Below are positions 1-8,617 of a stretch of 64,000 bases of DNA, piece by piece (the stretch's first letter is position 1; each line of letters starts with the position of its first letter). A program made the position numbers and the translations under genes. Source of the stretch: Egibacteraceae bacterium (GTDB taxonomy: Bacteria > Actinomycetota > Nitriliruptoria > Euzebyales > Egibacteraceae); NCBI GenBank assembly GCA_035540635.1, contig DATLGH010000019.1, forward strand, positions 24,497-88,496, given 5' to 3'. The notes under the pieces were generated by a model. It was not told the origin of the DNA. It made no database searches and worked only from the letters and a program-made list of their open reading frames with translations.

Positions 1-3000
1 GCAGCTCGGTGACGGCCTCCTTCATGAGCCGGGCGTACTCCTCGAACCCGACGGCCGCGACGTGACCGGACTGATCGGCGCCGACGACGCTGCCCGCCCC
101 GCGGATCTCGAGGTCGCGCAGCGCGATCGAGAGGCCTGCGCCCAGTCCCGTGACGGTAGAGATCGTCTCGAGGCGCCGGTGCGCCTCCTCGGTCATCGCC
201 CGGTGCTCGGGGAAGAAGAAGTAGGCGTAGCCGCGGTCGCCGGCACGACCGATGCGCCCACGAAGCTGGTGCAGCTGCGCGAGCCCGAGCAGGTCGGCGC
301 GCTCGACCACGAGGGTGTTCGCGTTCGCCACGTCAAGACCCGACTCGATGATCGTCGTACAGACGAGCACGTCGAACTCGCGCTGCCAGAAGCGCACCAT
401 GACCCGCTCGAGGGTGGACTCCTCCATCTGCCCGTTAGCGACCTCGACGCGGGCGCCCGGGACGAGCTCGCGGACGCGCTGGGCGGCGGCGTCGATCGTG
501 GCCACCTGGTTGTGGACCCAGAAGACCTGGCCTTCCCGCAGCAGCTCCCGGCGCACCGCGAGCGCGGCCAGCGACTCGTCCCACTCGCCCACCTGGGTCA
601 CGACGGGCTGGCGCTCCTCGGGGGGCGTGTCGATCGTGGAGAGGTCACGGATGCCCGTGACGGCCATCTCCATGGTGCGCGGGATGGGGGTCGCGGTCAT
701 CGTGAGCACGTCCACGCTCGTGCGCAGGGCCTTGAGCTTCTCCTTGTGGCCGACGCCGAAGCGCTGCTCCTCGTCGACGATGACGAGGCCGAGGTTCTTG
801 AAAGCGACGTCGGCGCCGAGCAGGCGGTGTGTGCCGATCACGAGGTCGACCGTTCCGGCGGCGAGGCCGTCGAGCACCGCCTTCTGCTCCCGCGCGGTCT
901 GGAAGCGCGACAGAACGGTGACGTTGACGGGGAAGCCGGCGAAGCGCTCCGTGAACGTCTCACCGTGCTGCTGCGCGAGCAGCGTCGTCGGCACGAGCAC
1001 CGCCACCTGCCTGCCGTCGAACACCGCTTTGGCCGCCGCCCGCACGGCGATCTCCGTCTTGCCGAAGCCGACGTCGCCGCAGATCAGGCGGTCCATCGGC
1101 AGCGGCGCCTCCATGTCCTGCTTGACCTCGTCGATGGCAGCGAGCTGATCGGGTGTCTCCTCGTGGGGGAACGCCTGCTCGAGCTCGGTCTGCCAGCCCG
1201 TGTCGAGGCTGAACGCGTGGCCCTCGGCGTGCATGCGCGCCGAGTAGAGGCGGATGAGCTCCGCGGCCATCTCGGTCACGGCTTTCTTGACCTTGCCGCG
1301 GGCGCGCTGCCAGTCTCCGCCGCCGAGCCGCATGACCCGGGGCTGCTCGCCGCCGACGTACTTCGTGATCGCGTCGACCTGGTCGGTCGGGACGAACAGC
1401 CGATCGCCGTCGGCGTAGGACAGCACGACGTAGTCGCGGGTCACCGACCCGGCGGTCCCTCCCCCGACGAGGGTGGTCGGGCCACGTAGCTCACGCGTCA
1501 CCATGCCGACGTAGCGGCCGACGCCGTGGGTGCTGTGGACGACGTAGTCACCCTCGGCGAGGTCGAGCACGGCCTCCCCCGCCGCCCGCCTGCTCGGCAG
1601 CCGACGGCCGGCGCGGGCGTGGCGGGGGCCGAAGAGATCCCACTCGCCGAGGACCGCGACGCCGAGGTCGGCGGCGAGGAACCCCTCCCGCAGAGGCGAC
1701 TCGACGATGGCGACCCTGCCGCCGCCGGGGCGGGGAGCGGCCGGCTCGACCGGCGCGGCGACACCCTCCTCGCGGAGCACCTCCGCCAGGCGCAGCGCCG
1801 GGCCGTGGCCGGCGGTGGTGAGCACGACGGTCAGCCCGTCGGCGGACAGGCGACGGGCCTGGGTCGCGGCTGCGGCGATGTCTCCGCGAAACGTGTCCCA
1901 CCCGCGCCCGGCGACATCGGCCTGCCCACCGAACGCGGAGAGCTCCCACAGCGGGCCCCGCACCCGGGCGCGCACGGTGTCCCACGCGGCGAAGCCCACC
2001 GCGTCGTCGGTGCCTGGCAGCACGCCGCCCTCCCCGTCGGCGGTGCCCCAGCCGGCGAGGAGCAGGGCCGCGGCCTGCTCCCGCAGCTCCGCCGCCCGGT
2101 CCGCGAGCCGGCGCGGGTCCACCACGGCCACACCGGCCTCGGGAGGCAGGAAGTCGGGCAGGTAGGCGGGCGCCGGGTGGATGGCCGTGACGAGGGACTC
2201 CATGCCCTCGAACGCCACCCCGTCGGCGAGCAGGCCGAGCGGCTCGGCGAGGGTGGGCAGGCGCTGCGCGAGCAGCCGGGCGGTGCCGGCCGTCTCCGCG
2301 TCGAGCACGAGCTCGCGGGCGGCGTCGACGGCGACCTCGTCGAGCGGCGCGAGGCTGCGCTGGTCGGCGGCGGAGAACGCGCGGATCGAGTCGATGTCGT
2401 CGCCCCAGAACTCCACCCGCACCGGGTGGTCGGCCGCTGACGGGAACACGTCGACGATGCCCCCGCGGACCGCGAACTCACCACGGCGCTCGACGAGCGG
2501 TGTGCGGACGTAGCCGAGGGCCGCGAGGGACTCGACGAGCCCGTCGAGACCGCCGGCGAAGCCCGGTCGCAGGCGGATCGGCTCCCGCTCCGCCAGGCGG
2601 GGGTCCATCGGCTGGAGTAGCGCCCGGACGGGCGCGACGACCGCACGGAGGTCCGCCGCCTGCTCGCCGTCGGCGAGGCTGCTCGACGGCTCGGGTTTGC
2701 GGAGGCGGTCGAGGACGCGCAGCCGCTGGCCGACGGTGGCGGCCTGGGGGGACAGACGCTCGTGCGGCAGCGTCTCCCAGGCGGGGAAGTGGGCGACGGC
2801 GCCCTCGCCGAGGAAGGCGGCGAGGTCGTCGCAGACCGCCTCGGCGTCGCGCTCGTTCGGCACGACGACGAGGAGCGGGCCGGTCCGCTCGGCGAGCAGC
2901 GCGAGCGTGTAGGCGCGCAGCGCCGGCCCGACGCGCAGCTCACCGGGGTGCTCGAGGAGCTCGGTGAGCTGGGTCCGTCCGGGTGCGAGGAGGGCAGCGA

Positions 3001-3025
3001 GCGGCGCCGCAGGGGATCCGGCCAT
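1..3025 (-). CDS. mfd: Transcription-repair coupling factor Mfd, 3'-truncated by the window edge
   Basis: Mfd removes RNA polymerase stalled at DNA lesions and recruits UvrABC. The reading frame is open for 1008 codons from ATG at 3025 and runs off the left edge, so roughly the last 150-200 residues (the C-terminal domain) are missing. Residues 1-400 look like the UvrB-homology module. An RNA-polymerase-interaction (CarD-like) segment lies near 490-560. A superfamily 2 translocase follows, with Walker A GDVGFGKTE near 650, a DEEQ box near 750 and motif VI QLRGRIGR near 920. A second ATG lies just upstream in another frame; MAGSPAAPLAALL is the usual type of Mfd start. The position matches the mfd-glmU-prs-pth neighbourhood of mycobacteria. 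Family assignment is firm. Confidence 0.96.
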   Translation of the reverse strand, partial: MAGSPAAPLAALLAPGRTQLTELLEHPGELRVGPALRAYTLALLAERTGPLLVVVPNERDAEAVCDDLAAFLGEGAVAHFPAWETLPHERLSPQAATVGQRLRVLDRLRKPEPSSSLADGEQAADLRAVVAPVRALLQPMDPRLAEREPIRLRPGFAGGLDGLVESLAALGYVRTPLVERRGEFAVRGGIVDVFPSAADHPVRVEFWGDDIDSIRAFSAADQRSLAPLDEVAVDAARELVLDAETAGTARLLAQRLPTLAEPLGLLADGVAFEGMESLVTAIHPAPAYLPDFLPPEAGVAVVDPRRLADRAAELREQAAALLLAGWGTADGEGGVLPGTDDAVGFAAWDTVRARVRGPLWELSAFGGQADVAGRGWDTFRGDIAAAATQARRLSADGLTVVLTTAGHGPALRLAEVLREEGVAAPVEPAAPRPGGGRVAIVESPLREGFLAADLGVAVLGEWDLFGPRHARAGRRLPSRRAAGEAVLDLAEGDYVVHSTHGVGRYVGMVTRELRGPTTLVGGGTAGSVTRDYVVLSYADGDRLFVPTDQVDAITKYVGGEQPRVMRLGGGDWQRARGKVKKAVTEMAAELIRLYSARMHAEGHAFSLDTGWQTELEQAFPHEETPDQLAAIDEVKQDMEAPLPMDRLICGDVGFGKTEIAVRAAAKAVFDGRQVAVLVPTTLLAQQHGETFTERFAGFPVNVTVLSRFQTAREQKAVLDGLAAGTVDLVIGTHRLLGADVAFKNLGLVIVDEEQRFGVGHKEKLKALRTSVDVLTMTATPIPRTMEMAVTGIRDLSTIDTPPEERQPVVTQVGEWDESLAALAVRRELLREGQVFWVHNQVATIDAAAQRVRELVPGARVEVANGQMEESTLERVMVRFWQREFDVLVCTTIIESGLDVANANTLVVERADLLGLAQLHQLRGRIGRAGDRGYAYFFFPEHRAMTEEAHRRLETISTVTGLGAGLSIALRDLEIRGAGSVVGADQSGHVAAVGFEEYARLMKEAVTEL

Positions 3026-3097
3026 GGTCGAGAGCCATGGTGACGTGGCCGGTCCCGTGAGGCAAGCTCCCGCGGTGGGCGCCGGCAGCCGATCTCT

Positions 3098-3487
3098 TTA
3101 GCGACCCGATCCGGCGAGGACGCGCGCGACGAGCAGGGAGCTCACGGCGACGAGGGCGAACCCGCCCGCGGCCAGCCACCACCAGACGACGCTCTCCTGG
3201 CTCACGGCGAGCCAGGACCAGAGGGCCGTGACCACGACCGAGCCGGCGAGGCCGAGGAGCATCGCCGCGATCAGCGGCGCGCTCAGCGCCGGCCGTGCCG
3301 GCAGGGTGACGACGACCGGCTCACGGCGGGCGTGAGGCTGCGGGCGACCCGCGGCGATGGTGGTCGTCGCGGCCTGGTGGGGCGCGGTTCTCGGGCGCGT
3401 GCGCTCGACGTGGCGCCTCGCGTCGTCGGCGTAGGCGTGAAGGAGATCGTCGGGGATGAAGCTCGGGAGCTCGGCGGGCAGGGACAT
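3098..3487 (-). CDS. Small hypothetical membrane protein
   Basis: 129 residues. The N-terminal half (about 1-65) is hydrophilic, with the acidic/basic stretch DDLLHAYADDARRHVERTR. Two hydrophobic helices follow at about 70-95 and 103-123, with a short C-terminal tail. It lies 49 bp downstream of the nitrate reductase gene on the same strand and 72 bp from the mfd start, so it is probably cotranscribed with one or both. I do not recognise a family. It could be a membrane accessory protein, but nothing in the sequence links it to nitrate reduction. The opposite strand carries long shadow frames; the clear transmembrane pattern favours this strand. Confidence 0.6.
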   Translation of the reverse strand: MSLPAELPSFIPDDLLHAYADDARRHVERTRPRTAPHQAATTTIAAGRPQPHARREPVVVTLPARPALSAPLIAAMLLGLAGSVVVTALWSWLAVSQESVVWWWLAAGGFALVAVSSLLVARVLAGSGR

Positions 3488-3536
3488 GGCTGCCTCCTCG
3501 GCTGGGCTGGCGGACGGGCGCCAGCGGCGATTGCGG

Positions 3537-5666
3537 TCAGGCGGGATTCGGTGCCACCGCGTCCTCGGACGGGTCGCAGACGCGATCCGTGTCCGGCGCG
3601 GCCGGCGTCAGGCCGGCCGGGTCCAGCGCCACCGGCGTGTGCTTCATGCCGGCGATGCGGCTCGTCGGGTCGAGGGCGTCGCTCGTGAGGTCGTTGATCC
3701 CGGGCCAGTGGTAGCCCACGAACAGCGTGTCGCGCCGCAGGTGGGGGTTGGGGGCCCAGGACAGCTCCACGGCGCCCTGGCGGGACGCGACGCGCGCGTG
3801 TGCGCCCTCGACGAGCCCGACGGCGGCGGCCGTCTGCGGATGCACCTCGAGCACCGGCCCCGGCGTCTTGCGGACGAGGTCGGGGATGCGCCGCGTCTGG
3901 TTGCCCGACAGGTAGTGGTCGCGCACCCGCCCGGTGGCGAGCACGAGCGGGTAGGCGCCGCCGGCCGGCACGGTGGGCCCGGTGGGCTCGATGGGCGTGA
4001 ACCGCGCTCGCCCGTCGGGGTGGGCGAACCGGTCGAGGTGCAGCCGGGGCGTTCCCTCCGGCCGGTGGCGCGGGGCGGGCCAGAAGATGCCGCCGCGGTC
4101 CCGCAGCGCCTCCCAGTCCAGGCCGGAGTAGTCGGCGGGGCCTCCCTCGCTCACCCGGCACAGCTCCGCGAACACCTCCCGGCCGGTGTGGAAGTCGAAG
4201 TGGTGCCGCACGCCGAACCGGTGCGCCAGCCCGCGGAGCACGTCGAGGTCGCCGCGCACCGCCTGGGGGGGCACCGCCTGGTCCACCCGCACGACGCGCC
4301 CGTCGGTGGTCGTGATCGTCCCCTCGTCCTCGGCGAACGTCGAACCGGGCAGCACGACGGTGGCGTGGCGGCAGGTCTCGGAGAAGAACGGGTCGACGAC
4401 GACGAGGTGCTCGAGCGCGTCGAGCGCGGCCCGCACCGCCCCCGAACGCGGTCCCGACACCGCAGGGTTGGTGGACAGCACGAGCGCCCCGGCAACCTCA
4501 CCGCGCCGCGCGGCGGCGAGGATCTCGACGTAGGTCAGGCCCCGTCCGGGCAGCTCGCCGGGGTGCACGCCCCACCGCGCCGCGACGACCGCCCGGTCGG
4601 CGGGGTCGTCGATCGTGCGGTAGCCCGGCAGCTGGTCGCAGCGCTGCCCGTGCTCACGGGCGCCCTGGCCGTTGCGCTGCCCGGTGAGGGTGACGATCCC
4701 CGAGCCCCGCCGCCCCGCGTGACCCGCCGCCAGCGCGAGGTTGATCCAGGCGAGGACGTTCGCCGTCCCGGTGACCTGCTGCTCGCAGCCGCGCGCGTGC
4801 AGGAGCAGCGCCCGCTCACTGCGGCCGAGCAGGCGCGCGAGCGCGCTGATGCCGGCTGCGGGCACGCCGGTGACGGCGGCGGTGCGCGCGAGCGTCCACG
4901 GCTCGGCGGCCCGCCGGGCCTCGCCGTAGCCGACGGTGCGGTCGGCGACGAACGCGTCGTCGACGAGGCCTAGGACGTCGAGCTCGCGCAGCAGCCCCGT
5001 GGCGAGCGCGGCGTCGGTTCCCGGACGCAGCGCGAGATGGAGGTCACCGTCGCGCACGAGCGTGCCACCGCGCGGGTCGACGACGGCCACGCGTGCGCCC
5101 CGCCGCCGCGCCCGCTGCAGGTGCGGCATGAACAGCGGGTAGGCGTCGGGCAGGTTCGCACCGATCACGACGACCGCGTCGGCGTCGGCGACGTCGGTCA
5201 GGGGGGTCATCGCCCGGTCGAGGCCGAACGCGCGCACCGCCGCCGCGCCCGCCGAGGACATGCAGAGCCGTCCGTTGGGGTCGACGTGCGGCGTGCGCAG
5301 GGCCAGGCGCGCGAACTTGCCGACGAGGTAGGCCTTCTCGTTCGTGAGCGAGGCGCCGGTGAGCACGGCGTTCGCCGCGTCGCCCCGGCGCTCGCGAATC
5401 CGCAGGAAGCCGGTCGCGGCCACGTCGAGCGCCTCGTCCCAGCCGACCTCGACGAAGCGGTCCCCCCGGCGCACGCGCGGCAGCCGCAGCCGTTCGGGGT
5501 GGTGGACCTGCTGCCAGGCCGTGACGCCTTTCGCGCACAGGCCCCCGGACGAGAACGGTGACTGCCGCCACTTCGCGTAGCCGGTGACCGTCTGTCCGCG
5601 CGTCACGAGCTTCAGCCCGCAGTTGAGCGAGCAATAGGGGCAGTGGGTCGTGGTCTCCTTCTCCAT
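3537..5666 (-). CDS. narB: Assimilatory nitrate reductase catalytic subunit (Mo-bis-MGD, 4Fe-4S)
   Basis: Reduces nitrate to nitrite in the cytoplasm with a molybdopterin-guanine-dinucleotide cofactor. The 709-residue protein from ATG 5666 opens with four 4Fe-4S cysteines, C9-x2-C12-x3-C16-x27-C44. NGRLCMSSA carries the probable cysteine ligand to Mo. A C-terminal molydopterin dinucleotide-binding domain is visible (LATGRVRDHYLSGNQTRR). Length and layout fit the ferredoxin- or flavodoxin-linked NarB/NasA type; there is no fused or adjacent NADH-dehydrogenase subunit. The frame is open for another 154 codons upstream, but that part is low-complexity and lies across the divergent promoter region, so the internal ATG was chosen. 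It is divergent from narK and near nirA/nirD, which supports nitrate over formate as substrate. The formate dehydrogenase family is the main alternative. Confidence 0.88.
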   Translation of the reverse strand: MEKETTTHCPYCSLNCGLKLVTRGQTVTGYAKWRQSPFSSGGLCAKGVTAWQQVHHPERLRLPRVRRGDRFVEVGWDEALDVAATGFLRIRERRGDAANAVLTGASLTNEKAYLVGKFARLALRTPHVDPNGRLCMSSAGAAAVRAFGLDRAMTPLTDVADADAVVVIGANLPDAYPLFMPHLQRARRRGARVAVVDPRGGTLVRDGDLHLALRPGTDAALATGLLRELDVLGLVDDAFVADRTVGYGEARRAAEPWTLARTAAVTGVPAAGISALARLLGRSERALLLHARGCEQQVTGTANVLAWINLALAAGHAGRRGSGIVTLTGQRNGQGAREHGQRCDQLPGYRTIDDPADRAVVAARWGVHPGELPGRGLTYVEILAAARRGEVAGALVLSTNPAVSGPRSGAVRAALDALEHLVVVDPFFSETCRHATVVLPGSTFAEDEGTITTTDGRVVRVDQAVPPQAVRGDLDVLRGLAHRFGVRHHFDFHTGREVFAELCRVSEGGPADYSGLDWEALRDRGGIFWPAPRHRPEGTPRLHLDRFAHPDGRARFTPIEPTGPTVPAGGAYPLVLATGRVRDHYLSGNQTRRIPDLVRKTPGPVLEVHPQTAAAVGLVEGAHARVASRQGAVELSWAPNPHLRRDTLFVGYHWPGINDLTSDALDPTSRIAGMKHTPVALDPAGLTPAAPDTDRVCDPSEDAVAPNPA

Positions 5667-5801
5667 CGCCGGGCACGGTAGGCAGAGGGCGTTTCGCGCG
5701 GGTTGGTCGAACGTGTCGGCGCGGTGAACGCTGCGTCGCGCGGGGACCCGACCGGGTTTTCGTCGTGCCGTCATCTCGGCGTAGCGGTGCGCGAACACGC
5801 A

Positions 5802-5840
5802 GGGCGCACGGTGGCGGCACCATCCCCGAACCGTGCGCCC
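5802..5840. promoter_or_regulatory. Perfect 11-bp inverted repeat in the narK leader
   Basis: GGGCGCACGGT at 5802-5812 and its exact reverse complement ACCGTGCGCCC at 5830-5840 are separated by 17 bp. The right arm ends one or two bases before the narK ribosome binding site (CGGAGGT, about 5842-5848). As RNA it would form a strong hairpin directly 5' of the Shine-Dalgarno sequence. As DNA it could be a dimeric operator in the divergent narB/narK region. A leader hairpin of this kind could serve attenuation or antitermination; no T-run follows it. Function is inferred only from position and symmetry. Confidence 0.5.
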
Positions 5841-5853
5841 CCCGGAGGTCACG

Positions 5854-7353
5854 ATGCGCCGCACCGATGCTGTCGGACGGCTGACGTCCCTGTGGTCGTT
5901 CTCCGGTCGCTTCCGGATCCTGCACCTCACGTGGTTCGCGTTCTTCCTGTCGTTCGTCGTCTGGTTCAACTTCGCGCCGTTCGCGTCGACGATCGGCCGC
6001 CAGCTCGGCTTGGACCGCACCCAGCTGGCGACGCTTGCGCTCTGCAACGTCGCGCTGACCGTGCCGGCCCGCATCCTCATCGGCATGGCCCTCGACCGCT
6101 GGGGCCCCCGGCGGGTGTACGCCGCCATCCTCGTCTACGCCTTCGTGCCCTGCACGCTGTTCGCCCTCGCCACGACGTTCCCCACGATGGTCGCCAGCCG
6201 TCTTGCTCTCTCGGTCGTCGGCGCCGGTTTCGTCGTCGGCATCCGCATGGTGGCCGAGTGGTTCCCGCCCCGCGAGGTCGGCATGGCCGAGGGCGTCTAC
6301 GGGGGGTGGGGCAACTTCGGCTCGGCGGCTGCGGCCTTCACGCTGCCGACCGTGGCGGCGGTGGTGGGCGGCGCCGACGGCTGGCGGTGGGCGATCGGGC
6401 TCACCGGGGTGATGGCCCTCGGCTACGGGCTGTTCTACCTGCGTGCGGTGCGGGACACCCCCGACGGGGACGCGTACCTCGCGCCGCGCCGGCAGGGGGC
6501 GCTCGAGGTGACGAGCCGGGCCGGCGTCGTGGGCCTCATAGCGCTGCAGGTGCCCCTGGTCGGCGTCCTCGCGCTGCTCGCCTGGCGGCTGCGCCTCGTC
6601 GGTTTCCTGTCACCGGCCGCGATGTGGGCGGCCGTCGGCCTGCTCGTCGTCGTCCTGGCCGTCCAGGTGCGGGGCATCCTCCGGGTGAACCGGCCCGCGC
6701 GGGCGGGCGCCTATGGGACCGACGACGCCTACCCGTTCCGGTCCGTGGCCATCCTCAGCCTCGCCTACGCGGTCACGTTCGGCTCCGAGCTCGCCGTCGT
6801 GTCGATGCTGCCGACCTTCTTCGGGGAGACCTTCGGTCTCGGCGTCGTCGCCGCCGGGGCGATGGCGAGCGCGTTCGCGTTCGTGAACCTCGTCGCCCGA
6901 CCGGTCGGCGGGCTGTCGAGCGACCTGCTCGGCAGCCGGCGACGCACGCTGCTCACGCTGCTCGTGTGCCTCGCCGCGGGCTACGGTCTCGTCGCCGTGA
7001 TCGGTCCGTCGTGGCCGGTCGCTCTGGCGGTGCTCGCCGTGATGGCCTGCTCGTTCTTCGTGCAGGCCGGCGAGGGGGCCACGTACGCGATCGTGCCGCT
7101 GGTCAAGCGGCGGGTGAGCGGCCAGATCGCCGGCATCGTCGGTGCCTATGGCAACGTCGGGGCCCTGCTCTACCTCACGCTGCTCATCTTCGCCGGGCCG
7201 ACGGTCTTCTTCGCGGTCATCGGGGCGTCCGCGCTCGTCGCAGCACTCGCCTGCCGGTGGCTGCCGGAGCCCGAGGGCAGCTTCGATTCGGCGCACGTGC
7301 GCGACGCCGCCGAGGTGCGACCCATCGTTCACGCGGCGGAAACGCCCGCGTAG
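5854..7353 (+). CDS. narK: NarK-type (NNP family) nitrate/nitrite transporter
   Basis: A major facilitator permease that takes up nitrate or exports nitrite. 499 residues from ATG 5854, which has GGAGGT 5-6 bases upstream; an in-frame GTG at 5833 lacks a site and lies inside the inverted repeat, so it was rejected. About 12 membrane helices are apparent. Two glycine-rich nitrate signature motifs typical of NNP proteins are present: YGGWGNFGSAAA near residue 150 and GAYGNVGALLY near 430. The MFS loop DRWGPRR follows helix 2. It is divergent from narB and followed after 94 bp by the HemD-type regulator, consistent with a nitrate assimilation unit. Direction of transport cannot be read from sequence. 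Confidence 0.93.
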   Translation: MRRTDAVGRLTSLWSFSGRFRILHLTWFAFFLSFVVWFNFAPFASTIGRQLGLDRTQLATLALCNVALTVPARILIGMALDRWGPRRVYAAILVYAFVPCTLFALATTFPTMVASRLALSVVGAGFVVGIRMVAEWFPPREVGMAEGVYGGWGNFGSAAAAFTLPTVAAVVGGADGWRWAIGLTGVMALGYGLFYLRAVRDTPDGDAYLAPRRQGALEVTSRAGVVGLIALQVPLVGVLALLAWRLRLVGFLSPAAMWAAVGLLVVVLAVQVRGILRVNRPARAGAYGTDDAYPFRSVAILSLAYAVTFGSELAVVSMLPTFFGETFGLGVVAAGAMASAFAFVNLVARPVGGLSSDLLGSRRRTLLTLLVCLAAGYGLVAVIGPSWPVALAVLAVMACSFFVQAGEGATYAIVPLVKRRVSGQIAGIVGAYGNVGALLYLTLLIFAGPTVFFAVIGASALVAALACRWLPEPEGSFDSAHVRDAAEVRPIVHAAETPA

Positions 7354-7447
7354 CGCATCCCTCATCGGCGCTCGCCACCCTGGGTTCCAACCGGCAAATG
7401 GGCCGTCACAGCCGTCGGAGGCCCGTCACACGAGAGGAGGGGCGTCC

Positions 7448-8617
7448 GTGCACGACCTGCGGATCGGCGTCACCGGCGACCGCAAGGGTCGCGAGCTCGT
7501 CGACGCGCTCGCACGCCACGGGGCGCGGGTGGTCCACGGGCCGACGGTCACCTCGGTGCCGCCCCCCTGCGACCGGCTTCTCGTCGAGGAGACCGACGCG
7601 ATCCTCGAGGCCCGCCCCGCCTGGCTCGTGGCCTCGACCGGCGCCGGCATGCGCGCCTGGGCGCAGGCGGCCGAGGCGCACGGTCGGGGGGCCGCGCTGC
7701 GCGCGCTCGTCGGCGCCACGCCGGGCGTCGCACGAGGGCCCAAGGCGCTCGGCGGGTTGCGCACGCTCGGCGGCGATGCGGTGTTCGTCTCGCCGCAGGA
7801 GACCGACGCGGACGTCGCGGACTGGCTGGCCGCCCATGTCGTGCGCGGCGAAGCCGTGGCGGTGCAGGTCCACGGCGCCGACAGCGGAGCGGCCTACGCC
7901 GGTCTCGGCGACCTCGGAGCCCGGGTGCTGCGGGCGTCGGCGTACCGCTGCGTGCTGCCGCTCGATCTCGGACCGGCGCACCGGCTGGTGCGCGCGGTCG
8001 CCGACGGCGCCCTCGACGTCGTCGTCGCGACGAGCTCCCCGGCGGTCACCAACCTCTTCACGATCGCCGACGAGGCGGGCCTGCGACGTGCGGCCACGCT
8101 TGCGCTCCGCACCTCGGTGGCGGCCGCCGCCGTCGGACCGGTCACAGCCCGGGCCTTCGAGGCCGCCGGCGTACCCGTCGCGGTCATGCCGACCCGCTAC
8201 CGCACCGCCGACCTCGTCCGGGCGTTACAGGGGTGGGCGCAACGGCGCCGCATGGTGCCCGCCGCCGTCCACGAGCGCATCGAGCTCGTCCCCGACACCT
8301 GCATCGCCCGGTCGGGCGCGCACGCCGTCGCCCTCGGCCCGCGCGAGTTCGCGGTGCTCGCCGCCCTCGTCCGCCGGCCCGAGGTGGTGTGCACCCCGAC
8401 GCAGCTCGCCCGGGAGGCGTGGGGACACGAACCGCCGGAGGACCCCACGCAGGTCAAGCACCAGATCAGCCGCCTGCGCCGCAAGCTCGGCTCCGCCGGG
8501 GCGTGCCTCGAGACGGTCCGGGGGGTCGGCTACCGCTACCGCCCGCTGCAGAGCGCAAGCCAGGAGGACGACGACATGACGAACCTCGACGCCCACGGGA
8601 TCGGCATGCTGCGATGA
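7448..8617 (+). CDS. HemD-like protein fused to a winged-helix DNA-binding domain (NnaR-type regulator)
   Basis: 389 residues from GTG 7448, which is preceded by GAGAGGAGGGG. Residues 1-260 resemble uroporphyrinogen-III synthase. Residues about 285-385 form an OmpR/PhoB-type winged helix (FAVLAALVRRPEVV ... HQISRLRRKLG ... VRGVGYRYRP). This domain pair is known in actinobacterial nitrate assimilation regulators such as Streptomyces NnaR, where the HemD part is associated with regulation. The stop overlaps the start of the nitrite reductase gene (ATGA at 8614-8617), giving translational coupling. It may act as a transcriptional regulator of this cluster, retain synthase activity for siroheme supply, or both. 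The sequence does not decide this. Confidence 0.88.
   Translation: MHDLRIGVTGDRKGRELVDALARHGARVVHGPTVTSVPPPCDRLLVEETDAILEARPAWLVASTGAGMRAWAQAAEAHGRGAALRALVGATPGVARGPKALGGLRTLGGDAVFVSPQETDADVADWLAAHVVRGEAVAVQVHGADSGAAYAGLGDLGARVLRASAYRCVLPLDLGPAHRLVRAVADGALDVVVATSSPAVTNLFTIADEAGLRRAATLALRTSVAAAAVGPVTARAFEAAGVPVAVMPTRYRTADLVRALQGWAQRRRMVPAAVHERIELVPDTCIARSGAHAVALGPREFAVLAALVRRPEVVCTPTQLAREAWGHEPPEDPTQVKHQISRLRRKLGSAGACLETVRGVGYRYRPLQSASQEDDDMTNLDAHGIGMLR

Noticed and set aside
62..1489. 475-codon plus-strand frame at the left edge
   Set aside because: It is antisense to mfd, whose translocase motifs are unmistakable on the minus strand.
5667..6128. N-terminal extension of the nitrate reductase frame by 154 codons
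   Set aside because: It crosses the divergent promoter and the first codons of narK, is low in complexity, and the internal ATG places the 4Fe-4S cysteines at the normal position.
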